From positions 1 through 8,611 of the forward strand of contig CALFZM010000063.1 of assembly GCA_937952235.1 (NCBI GenBank): DNA of 8,611 bases. Reading direction: 5' to 3'. Shown in pieces: positions 1 through 6,457 of the stretch. Each line of letters opens with the position of its first letter. Positions within the stretch are counted from its first letter, which is position 1. This DNA comes from an uncultured Opitutia bacterium (GTDB lineage Bacteria; Verrucomicrobiota; Verrucomicrobiia; Opitutales; Opitutaceae). The notes under the pieces are model-generated. The model searched no databases. It was not told where the DNA came from and saw nothing but the letters and a program-made list of their open reading frames with translations. The position numbers and the translations under genes were made by a program.

Positions 1-324
<324 letters not shown>

Positions 325-406
325 GGGAGACGGATGTTTGGGTGATGGATAAATGCGACCTCTGAGTTAACGTCGCAGAAGCCAATTCCGACGCGTTTTC
401 TGACCC

Positions 407-482
407 TGGAGCCCAGAACCGGATTTGAACCGGCGACCTCGTCCTTACCAAGGACGTGCTCTGCCAACTGAGCTATCTGGGC
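407..482 (-). tRNA. tRNA-Thr (anticodon GGT)
   Basis: This is a complete 76-nt cloverleaf on the minus strand. The acceptor stem GCCCAGA pairs perfectly with TCTGGGC. The D arm is GCTCAGTTGGCAGAGC. The anticodon stem CGTCC/GGACG closes the loop TTGGTAA, giving anticodon GGT, which reads the ACC and ACT threonine codons. The T arm is GCCGG-TTCAAAT-CCGGT. The discriminator base is T and CCA is encoded. It sits 82 bases upstream of tuf on the same strand, like thrT before tufB in Escherichia coli, so it is probably co-transcribed with tuf and released by RNase P and 3' processing. Confidence 0.97.
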
Positions 483-500
483 AGACTAAGGGAGTGCCAA

Positions 501-540
501 AAAACGAAAAGAGCCGGGAAACGTGCGTCCCGCATTTCCC
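501..540 (-). terminator. Putative Rho-independent terminator of the TPR-ExbBD block
   Basis: Reading the minus strand, an inverted repeat GGGAAATGCG ... CGCACGTTTCCC (540 to 516) can form a stem of 4 plus 6 base pairs with a 3-base loop and a 2-base bulge. It is followed by GGCTC and then a T-rich run (TTTTCGTTTTTT). It lies 36 bases past the stop of the last gene of the block and before tRNA-Thr, the expected place for a terminator. The U-tract starts five bases after the stem and is interrupted, so it is not a textbook example. Confidence 0.45.
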
Positions 541-548
541 ACCGTCAA
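520..548 (-). promoter_or_regulatory. Weak candidate promoter for tRNA-Thr/tuf
   Basis: On the minus strand TTGACG (548 to 543) is a good -35 match. At 17-base spacing the corresponding -10 is CACGTT (525 to 520), a poor match. Transcription would begin near 513, about 30 bases before the tRNA 5' end, a reasonable leader length. The element overlaps the putative terminator hairpin. The position is plausible, but the -10 is too weak for a firm call. Confidence 0.2.
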
Positions 549-575
549 CAGCAAATTGGCCGGGAAGACAAAATT

Positions 576-1334
576 CTAGGGCGCGACGATGATCCGGTAT
601 GTGCCCGGCGCCAGCCCCTCGCCCAGACGGAGGACATTTGCGAGGTAAGTCTTGAAGTGCAGGTCTACCTCTTCAACCCGCGAACCCTCGGTGACAACCA
701 GAGGGAAGGCCAGGCCGGCGCGGTCCACGACCGCCAATAACTCCAGCGGACTCCACTCGCGTTCCCCGGGCGGTTTGGCCGCAAGTTCCAAGGGCTCGGC
801 GCGCACCCTCCGCCCGTCGCCAAGGCGGATGATTTCGAGAAACGCGCCGCGCGGGTCAAAACGCACGAGCGGAACGTCCTGGCGGCCGAAACCGATCAGC
901 CCGGCGGCGTTCGCGTCCGGCCCGAATGCGGCCAGCGGTCTCGCTTCCGCGGCCGTCATGCCCCCAATGGTCGCCACCGGGGGAAGGCCGCTGCCCAACT
1001 GCACCTCGGGGCCCGCCGCCGCGGCCCGCAGCGATTCGCGGTCGAGGATCGAACGTCCGGGCCCAAGCCTGGGTTCGGGAAGCGCGGCGTTGCGGGCGGT
1101 GGGCAGGAAAAGCGGACGCAGGTCGCGGAGTTCAGCCTCTTCCTTGAGCAGCAGGTCGGTCTCGTCAGGTCGAGCGATCTTCACCGCAGGCCCCAGCACA
1201 CCCGCGTGGGAGCGCGGCGTGTCATGCGGAATCCTGGCGGCAGCGAGGACAAGCACGACCAGCAGCATGACCAGCGCGGTGACTGCGCCGGCGAAAACCC
1301 ATCGCTCACGCCCCTCTTTCACGACCGCCAGCAT
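576..1334 (-). CDS. Single-pass membrane protein of unknown family in the TonB/TolA position of an ExbBD block
   Basis: I do not recognise the family. From ATG 1334..1332 the protein has 252 residues: a short basic N-terminus (MLAVVKEGRERW), one hydrophobic helix at about 13-33, then a region of about 220 residues expected in the periplasm. That region contains a PLFLPTARN motif (74-82), a low-complexity Ala/Pro/Gly linker (about 83-150) and a C-terminal domain of about 95 residues ending in GTYRIIVAP. The reading frame is open further upstream to 1544, but that extension overlaps the ExbD gene and reads as Arg/Cys/Pro-rich noise. The chosen ATG lies one base after the ExbD stop (TGATATG), pointing to translational coupling. 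No Shine-Dalgarno is seen; the upstream sequence is CTGCTCCCTGAT. Topology and place after ExbB and ExbD fit a TonB- or TolA-like energy transducer, but there is no Pro-Lys or Pro-Glu spacer and no recognisable TonB C-terminal motif, so this role is inference. Confidence 0.8.
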   Translation of the reverse strand: MLAVVKEGRERWVFAGAVTALVMLLVVLVLAAARIPHDTPRSHAGVLGPAVKIARPDETDLLLKEEAELRDLRPLFLPTARNAALPEPRLGPGRSILDRESLRAAAAGPEVQLGSGLPPVATIGGMTAAEARPLAAFGPDANAAGLIGFGRQDVPLVRFDPRGAFLEIIRLGDGRRVRAEPLELAAKPPGEREWSPLELLAVVDRAGLAFPLVVTEGSRVEEVDLHFKTYLANVLRLGEGLAPGTYRIIVAP

Positions 1335-1335
1335 A

Positions 1336-1788
1336 TCAGGGAGCAGGGGCCGTCGATCGTTCCATGGGATCCCCGGCTGCCCACAGCACCTCGACAAATC
1401 CCGCGCGCCGGGCCGCGCTGGCGATCGCGGCCAGCACCGACGTCGGTACGCTCGCATCACCCCGCACGAGGAGCCGGGGCTCAGGCGCCGACCTGGCCTG
1501 CAGCGCCAGCCACTCGCCGAGCTCGCCGATCTCGCGGGGCCCATGCTCAGTGAAGATCCGGCCCGAACTCATCACGGTGATCACCTGGGTGGCGCGGATC
1601 GCGTTGGCATTGGCGCCCGGCACCGTGGGGAGGCGAAAATCAACGGCCACTCCCGGCGCGAGCACATAACGCGAGCCAAAGAGCGCAAAGAACATCCCGA
1701 GCAAGGCGACGTTGACAAAGAAGATGCCGTCGAAGCTGCGGGGCTCAGGCCGAAGCCGCGAAGCAAGTTCCAAGGGCCGGGTGATCAT
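1336..1788 (-). CDS. ExbD/TolR family biopolymer transport protein
   Basis: This is predicted to be the single-pass subunit of a proton-driven ExbBD/TolQR motor in the inner membrane. The 150-residue length is normal for ExbD/TolR. A cytoplasmic N-terminus is followed by one membrane helix (about 20-43) that begins with FDGIFF; D20 is at the place of the essential proton-carrying aspartate (ExbD D25, TolR D23). The helix is followed by GVAVDFRLPT, matching the LP motif after the family's helix. The periplasmic domain ends with LLVRGDASVPTSVLAAIASAARRAGFVEVLWAAGDP, which aligns with the conserved aD..v.y..v....aG...v.l pattern. Start ATG 1788..1786 overlaps the ExbB stop as ATGA and is preceded by GGAGGCGGGG, the only clear Shine-Dalgarno among the starts in this window. 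The next gene starts one base after the stop. Confidence 0.9.
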   Translation of the reverse strand: MITRPLELASRLRPEPRSFDGIFFVNVALLGMFFALFGSRYVLAPGVAVDFRLPTVPGANANAIRATQVITVMSSGRIFTEHGPREIGELGEWLALQARSAPEPRLLVRGDASVPTSVLAAIASAARRAGFVEVLWAAGDPMERSTAPAP

Positions 1789-2456
1789 TTCCCCGCCTCC
1801 GCCGCCGCCATCGGCGCATGTACCACCCCGGTGGTGCGAAACTCCGTGAGCAGGTACTTCATGATCTCGTTGGCGGACCACTCCACATCCCGCACGATCG
1901 CGCGAACCCGCCCATGCAGGAAGTGGCAGGCAAGATGCGCCGCAATCGCGAGCATCAGGCGGGCGGCAGTTACGAGCAATGCCTGCCACATCCCGGCTGA
2001 AAGCGCCCCCGCCATCGCATAGTTCCCCCCCTGCTCGAAGGCACGAAAAGTCGTTACCATCCCAAGCACCGTGCCGAGCAGCCCCACCAGGGGCGCGACC
2101 TGGGCGATCGCCGCGATCGCGCCGAGGCGGCGTTCAAGGGCCGGCAGTTCCACCACCGCCGCCTCCTGCACGTGGAAACGCATCTTCTCCTCCGTGGCAT
2201 CGGCATGGAGGAGGGCCGCTTTCACCACCGCAGCCACCGGCCCCGGCGTTTCCTCGCACAGGGTCAGGGCTTCCACCAGGCGGCGCTTCGCGAGCGCATT
2301 CTTGATTCCGTCGATGAAGGCGCCGGCGCGGATTTGACCGCGGTGCAGGTAGAGGACCCGCTCCACAAACAGCATGAGGCCCAGCAGCGCGAGTGCCGCC
2401 AGCACCCACATCACCGGCCCGCCACGGGCGAAGAGTGTGAAATCGAATCCGGTCAT
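1785..2456 (-). CDS. MotA/TolQ/ExbB family proton channel protein
   Basis: This is predicted to be the polytopic inner-membrane subunit that forms the pentameric channel around ExbD/TolR and converts proton flow into work on a periplasmic partner. The 223-residue protein has three membrane helices: about 14-36 (ending in the family-typical FVERVLYLHRG), about 112-136 (APLVGLLGTVLGMVTTF, the hallmark motif) and about 153-181. The polar channel threonines T129 and T163 are kept (ExbB T148 and T181). Helix 3 is odd: the usual TAxGLxxAIPA reads TAARLMLAIAA, so the conserved Gly is R166 and the conserved Pro is A172, with two histidines following. Start ATG 2456..2454 was chosen because the frame upstream overlaps the TPR gene and is not hydrophobic; it has no Shine-Dalgarno (leader CTCTTCCCG). 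It begins 52 bases after the TPR gene stop and overlaps the ExbD gene by ATGA. Confidence 0.92.
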   Translation of the reverse strand: MTGFDFTLFARGGPVMWVLAALALLGLMLFVERVLYLHRGQIRAGAFIDGIKNALAKRRLVEALTLCEETPGPVAAVVKAALLHADATEEKMRFHVQEAAVVELPALERRLGAIAAIAQVAPLVGLLGTVLGMVTTFRAFEQGGNYAMAGALSAGMWQALLVTAARLMLAIAAHLACHFLHGRVRAIVRDVEWSANEIMKYLLTEFRTTGVVHAPMAAAEAGK

Positions 2457-2508
2457 CGGGAAGAGACTTGGTGTTGCGTTCTCCGTCGCAAATCCGAAAG
2501 GGGCGCCC

Positions 2509-5238
2509 TCACTGTCCGGTGCGGGTGACCGGTACCCCGAGCTGCTCCAGGCGGGCGCGCGCCGTGGTGCCGCCATAGGGGAGGCCCTTCTCGAGGAGCA
2601 GCAGGTAGGCTCGCTTGGCTTCGTCGAAGCGTTCGCGCTTTTCCTGCAGGTCCCCGAGATCAATCAGCGTCCGCGCCAGCCAGTAGGGGCTCTTGGCTTC
2701 GCTGGATCCAGGCGGCGTCTCGCCGTCGAGGAACACCTGGGCAACGTCGGTCCACCAGACTTTCGCCGCATCCTCGGCGCGCCCGCGTCGGGCAAGCAGA
2801 AGTCCCAGCTTGTAACCCGCCTCGACCCGGACGTCCCGGGGCGCATCCACGCGATCGCGCAATTGTTCGTACAAGAGGCGGGCCATGTCGGCATGCGTCG
2901 GATCGCCGGGCACACCGGGCGGCGGGGTCGCCTGGACATTGTGGCAGTCGGCGAGCGCCAGCTGCGCCAGGACCACGTCGGGACGCTGCGCGTAGTTGTT
3001 CACCAGATACTCGTAGGCGCGTTGCGCCGACGAAAAGTCGTTCCGCTTGCGGAAAATGTCCCCCTGCCTCAACCGCGCCGCGAAGATCAATCCCGGGTCG
3101 GCGATCGCCGCCGGAAGTTTCACCAGATCCTCGATCCGCTGGTTCGCCTCCTCGAGATTCGCGTCGCGGCCGAGTCGTTCCGAAAGCAATGCCAGGCGGA
3201 AAAGGGCATAGGGCCGGTACGGGTTCCCCGCGTACTGGGGATTGTCGGTGAGCGCGATCAGGCGGTTGCGCGCCTCGTCGATCTTGTCCTGCGCGGCGTA
3301 ATACTCGGACTCGATGAGGTAGGAGGTGACGGCCGCCCCCGAGGTCGGAGCGGACTCGCGCAGTCGCTTGAGGGTCTCGAGCGCCGGCGCCTCGCGCCCG
3401 AGCGCGAGCTCCGAACGCGCCTTGAGGAGGGTAAGCTCGCTGGTGACCTCACTTCGCAGCCCCGCCTCGATCTCGGGCAACGAGGCCAACTGGCTTTCCA
3501 CCAGCCGGAGCGTCTCCACCGGATTGCCCGCATCGAAAGACAACCGGGCCTGCAGCCAGGCCATCCGCGCGCGCAGCTCCGGGCGGATCGCTGCCGGCGG
3601 AGAGGATTCGGCGAGCAGTCGCGTGACGCGCGCGTACGCCAGCCGGACGCCCTCTGGGCCCTGGAGGTTCAGGGCGCGCGCCAGGTTCCACTCCGCCTCC
3701 CAGCGGCTCTCCACCGTCAGCGCAGGATCGGCGGCGAGATCGTCGACAACGCTCCCGGCCGTCGCGGGGCCGGCACGGATTTCCGCGAGCATGCGCTGAA
3801 AGAGAAGCTCCTCCAACCGGGCCGGCGCAATGACGTCGCGGCGCTCGCGCAGCACGGCGGCATACGCGTCGGCCGCGTTGCGGTAATCGCCGGCGCGAAA
3901 CCAAGCTTCGGCTCCGAGAATGCCGAGGTCGGCAAGGACGGTGGCCGGCGCCAGGACCGCCGGCAACGGCGATGCCGACGGCCGTGCGTCGCCTGCCGGC
4001 GTCGCCGTCAGGGCGGTGCGCGCCCGACTGGCGTAATCCGCCGCCAGCCGGAAGCGCCGCTGTTCCCACGCCGACTGGGTGAGCAGCGTCCAGGCATGCA
4101 GGCGCAGGCGTGAAGCGGGAAACTCCTTCAGCAACGCGCTCGCCTCGTTCTCCGCCCGCACGAAATCACCCTCGGCGAGCGCAAGCTGGGAACGAAAGAA
4201 ACGCGCCGCTTCCAGCACCGCGGGCGCCGGCCGGCCGGCCAGCAGCCGGTTGAGCTCGTTGCGAAACTGGCCGCGCTCCGGTTCCTCGCGCGAGGACTCC
4301 GCCAGGAGCTGCAGGGCCTGCGTCTGCCGCTGCACGTTGCCGCCATTCTCGATCAATTGAACCAGCGCGACGCGACCCGAGCCGTTGCGGGTGCGTTTGC
4401 CGATCAGCCCGAGGACGAAACGAAGCTCATCGCGCGCGACCCGCTCGTGTGGAGGCGCCGCCGCGAGCACGCGTTGCAGCGCCTGCTCGGCCTCGTCGGT
4501 CCGGCCGCTTTCGGCCAGCAGCACCGCGAGATTCTTCGCCGCCTCGTACCCGTAGGCCTGACCGGCAAACTGCCGCGCGTTTTCGCGGGCCTTGCGCAGG
4601 TCCTCCTCGGACGGACGGCCGGACACATGCAGACGGACGCGTTCGGCGGCGAGCTGGAATCGCGCCTCCGCCAGCGGGTTTGGCGCCATCGCCTCGGCCT
4701 GCTTGTAGAAGGTGTTCGCACGCGAGATTTCCCGCGGCGTCGCCGTGTCCCAGAGCGCCCCGGTCAGAAACCGATGCCAAGCGAGATCCGGTGGGGTCAG
4801 CTCGGTCTCGCGGATGACGTCCCAGTGCCCCTGCGCGTCGGGCCGCCGGCCGAGTTGCAGCGCCGCCAGGCCCGCGCGCAGACGCCAGGCCGCCGTGCGC
4901 CGCTCTTCGGGGATCTCGGCCAGCGCCGACTCCGCGGCGGCGAAGTCACCCGCATCCAGCAGCGCGGTCGCCCACGCGAGCGTCAGCGCCGGGCGGTCCG
5001 CGCCCGGGCTGTCACGAAGTTCCCGATACAGGTCGGCCGCAAGCGACGGCAGCCCGAGGTCATGCGCGCGCTGCGCCGCGGCGAGCCGGAGCTCCATGGA
5101 TTCCCGCGCTGGCGCCACGGCCCGGCCGCCGAGCGGCGCCGGCGTGATCTCCTGCGCCCGGACGGCACCCGCCATCCCTCCCGCCCCGGCGAACCCTCCG
5201 GCCGCCAGGACCGTGAAAATAGTCCAAATACGCCTCAC
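2509..5238 (-). CDS. Secreted tetratricopeptide-repeat protein, first gene of the ExbBD block
   Basis: The 909-residue protein is alpha-helical and repeat-rich and probably works as a periplasmic scaffold. Residues 1-28 form a Sec signal peptide: MRR, a hydrophobic core (IWTIFTVLAAGGFAGAG), then VRA before QE as the likely cleavage site. TPR-like helix pairs with Ala/Leu/Gly spacing are seen at about 51-75, 85-112 and 233-263 (KNLAVLLAESGRTDEAEQAL), more weakly through the middle, and near the C-terminus (RFDEAKRAYLLLLEKG). There is no membrane anchor after the signal and no lipobox cysteine. The start is GTG 5238..5236; no in-frame ATG precedes the signal and there is no Shine-Dalgarno. Its position before exbB/exbD recalls the periplasmic TPR partner of Tol systems (CpoB/YbgF), but it is far longer than CpoB, so equivalence is not claimed. 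Large antisense open frames over this gene are shadows of GC-rich codon use. Confidence 0.9.
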   Translation of the reverse strand: MRRIWTIFTVLAAGGFAGAGGMAGAVRAQEITPAPLGGRAVAPARESMELRLAAAQRAHDLGLPSLAADLYRELRDSPGADRPALTLAWATALLDAGDFAAAESALAEIPEERRTAAWRLRAGLAALQLGRRPDAQGHWDVIRETELTPPDLAWHRFLTGALWDTATPREISRANTFYKQAEAMAPNPLAEARFQLAAERVRLHVSGRPSEEDLRKARENARQFAGQAYGYEAAKNLAVLLAESGRTDEAEQALQRVLAAAPPHERVARDELRFVLGLIGKRTRNGSGRVALVQLIENGGNVQRQTQALQLLAESSREEPERGQFRNELNRLLAGRPAPAVLEAARFFRSQLALAEGDFVRAENEASALLKEFPASRLRLHAWTLLTQSAWEQRRFRLAADYASRARTALTATPAGDARPSASPLPAVLAPATVLADLGILGAEAWFRAGDYRNAADAYAAVLRERRDVIAPARLEELLFQRMLAEIRAGPATAGSVVDDLAADPALTVESRWEAEWNLARALNLQGPEGVRLAYARVTRLLAESSPPAAIRPELRARMAWLQARLSFDAGNPVETLRLVESQLASLPEIEAGLRSEVTSELTLLKARSELALGREAPALETLKRLRESAPTSGAAVTSYLIESEYYAAQDKIDEARNRLIALTDNPQYAGNPYRPYALFRLALLSERLGRDANLEEANQRIEDLVKLPAAIADPGLIFAARLRQGDIFRKRNDFSSAQRAYEYLVNNYAQRPDVVLAQLALADCHNVQATPPPGVPGDPTHADMARLLYEQLRDRVDAPRDVRVEAGYKLGLLLARRGRAEDAAKVWWTDVAQVFLDGETPPGSSEAKSPYWLARTLIDLGDLQEKRERFDEAKRAYLLLLEKGLPYGGTTARARLEQLGVPVTRTGQ

Positions 5239-5363
5239 CTGAAAGCCACGTTGCTCATCGTGCTGGAAACAATCAACCGTGTTGTAAGGAGTTCCGCCTC
5301 GCCCCCACCCGCCCGCGCGCCAGACTCGCCTCGTTTTCGTCGTCCGCCCAATCCCACCTCATC
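5239..5363. other. Divergent intergenic region between the TPR-ExbBD block and lemA
   Basis: These 125 bases must carry the 5' signals of both transcription units. I see no convincing -35/-10 pair on either strand. On the plus strand there is a purine patch TTGTAAGGAGTT (5282-5293) with no start codon at useful distance, followed by a strongly C-rich, G-poor stretch up to the lemA ATG. On the minus strand a 7-codon frame (MSNVAFR, 5258 to 5235) ends in a GTGA overlap with the GTG start of the TPR gene. Confidence 0.5.
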
Positions 5364-5966
5364 ATGTCCACCGCCCTGATCGTTCTCGCTGTCCTGCTCG
5401 TGATCGTGGTCGTCCTCGGCCTCTGGGTCGTCGGAATATATAACGCGCTTGTTGGTTTGCGCAACCGCTTCAAGAACGCCTTCGCGCAGATCGACGTCCA
5501 GTTGAAGCGCCGCTACGATCTGATCCCCAACCTGGTCGAGACGGCAAAAGGCTATCTCAAGCACGAACGCGAGACGCTCGAGGCGGTGATCAAGGCCCGC
5601 AACATCGCGCTGGCCGCGTCCCAGTCGGCCGCAGCCAATCCCGCCGATGCCAACGCCGTCCGCAGCCTCCTGTCCGCGGAAAGCGGACTCACCGGCGCCC
5701 TGTCGCGGCTCATGGTGGTTTCCGAGCAGTATCCGGATCTCAAGGCCAACCAGAACATGATGCAGTTGACCGAGGAACTGACGTCGACGGAGAACAAGAT
5801 CGCCTTCGCCCGCCAAGCTTACAACGACAGCGTGATGACCTACAACACGAGCCGCGAGACGTTCCCCAACGTCGTGTTCGCCGGCATGTTTGGCTTCCAG
5901 CCCGCCGAGTTGTTCAAGATCGAGGATCCGACCGAGCGCAATGCGCCCAAGGTCAGCTTCACCTGA
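5364..5966 (+). CDS. lemA: LemA family protein
   Basis: LemA proteins are membrane-anchored helical-bundle proteins of uncertain biochemical role, often encoded beside M48 (HtpX-like) proteases. The 200-residue length is typical. One N-terminal membrane helix (about 4-25) is followed by the family signature YNALVGLRNRFKNAFAQIDV (26-45), then KRRYDLIPNLVETAKGY (48-64) and a helical domain with EQYPDLKANQNMMQLTEEL (121-139), TENKIAFARQAYNDSV (142-157) and YNTSRETFP (160-168). The C-terminus is a short FQPAELFKIE tail as in other LemA proteins. Start ATG 5364 gives the expected hydrophobic N-terminus; there is no Shine-Dalgarno and the leader is CCCAATCCCACCTCATC. The next gene begins 30 bases after the stop and an M48 protease gene follows it, so these three probably form an operon diverging from the TPR gene. 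Confidence 0.96.
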   Translation: MSTALIVLAVLLVIVVVLGLWVVGIYNALVGLRNRFKNAFAQIDVQLKRRYDLIPNLVETAKGYLKHERETLEAVIKARNIALAASQSAAANPADANAVRSLLSAESGLTGALSRLMVVSEQYPDLKANQNMMQLTEELTSTENKIAFARQAYNDSVMTYNTSRETFPNVVFAGMFGFQPAELFKIEDPTERNAPKVSFT

Positions 5967-5996
5967 AGCCGGGTCCCCCCCTTGCCGCTTTCCTGC

Positions 5997-6389
5997 ATGA
6001 AAATAGAGTTGCTCGCCCTTGCCGACTTCGCCGCCGACTACGGCGGCAAACTGAGCGTCGTCGGAATCTTCGACACGATCTTTGCCCGCCAGATGCCCGC
6101 GGTGCACCCGCACTGCTGCCTCGCGGTAAAGATCCGGTTCTATCGCGAGGAGGAGGGCCAGAAGCGCCTGCGCATCCAAATCTGCGACGATGACGGCAAG
6201 CTCGTCCTGCCCGCCATGGAGATCCCCATCCAGGTGAACATCCCGCCGGGCGCGGAATCGAACACCATCCAGGTCGTGGCCAACATCGCCGGGATGAAGA
6301 TCGAGACGTTTGGCGAATACTCCATCGATCTCGAACTCGACGGCCGCCACGAGGGAAGCACTCCGCTTTTCGCCCGGCAGATGAAGTAG
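5997..6389 (+). CDS. Small soluble DUF6941-like protein between lemA and the M48 protease
   Basis: The 130-residue protein has no signal peptide and no membrane helix. It begins MKIELLALADFAADYGGKLS, continues with VVGIFDTIFA (21-30) and the AVHPHCCLAVKIRF segment (35-48), then alternating strands (RLRIQICDDDGKLVLP, about 57-72; FGEYSIDLELDG, 105-116). This pattern (short N-terminal strand, GKLxVVGxFD, a PxxHP segment, beta-rich body) resembles my recollection of the DUF6941 family, whose function is not known to me. The frame is open back to a TTG at 5982, but ATG 5997 gives the more natural family-like N-terminus. No Shine-Dalgarno is present; the upstream sequence is pyrimidine-rich (CCCCCCCTTGCCGCTTTCC). 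It lies 30 bases after lemA and 68 bases before the protease gene, so co-transcription is likely, though a functional link to LemA or the protease is only inferred. Confidence 0.85.
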   Translation: MKIELLALADFAADYGGKLSVVGIFDTIFARQMPAVHPHCCLAVKIRFYREEEGQKRLRIQICDDDGKLVLPAMEIPIQVNIPPGAESNTIQVVANIAGMKIETFGEYSIDLELDGRHEGSTPLFARQMK

Positions 6390-6457
6390 GCGACCGCCCT
6401 GCCCGGCTGCGCTGCGCCTCCTGTTTTCGACTTCGAGCGTCCCTCCGGTCCCGGCCC

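Noticed and set aside
354..377. TGCGAC/GTCGCA hairpin in the tuf leader as a riboswitch or attenuator
   Set aside because: A 6-bp stem with a 12-base loop and no T-run or known aptamer feature is not enough for a regulatory call.
652..2022. Plus-strand open frame of 456 codons opposite the ExbB/ExbD/unknown genes
   Set aside because: It is Arg/Ser/Pro-rich with no domain or hydrophobic pattern, and lies antisense to genes with clear family motifs. Long antisense frames are expected at this GC content.
2374..4113. Plus-strand open frame of 579 codons opposite the TPR gene
   Set aside because: Its composition is dominated by Arg, Gly and Leu without recognisable motifs; the opposite strand encodes a signal peptide and TPR repeats in a complete frame.
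5982..5996. TTG start giving five extra residues (MPLSC) to the DUF6941-like protein
   Set aside because: ATG 5997 begins a natural strand-forming N-terminus (MKIELLAL), and nothing supports the TTG.
5235..6350. Minus-strand open frame of 371 codons opposite lemA and the DUF6941-like gene
   Set aside because: It spans two unambiguous plus-strand genes and the intergenic region; its Asp/His/Gly-rich sequence looks like a reverse-complement shadow.
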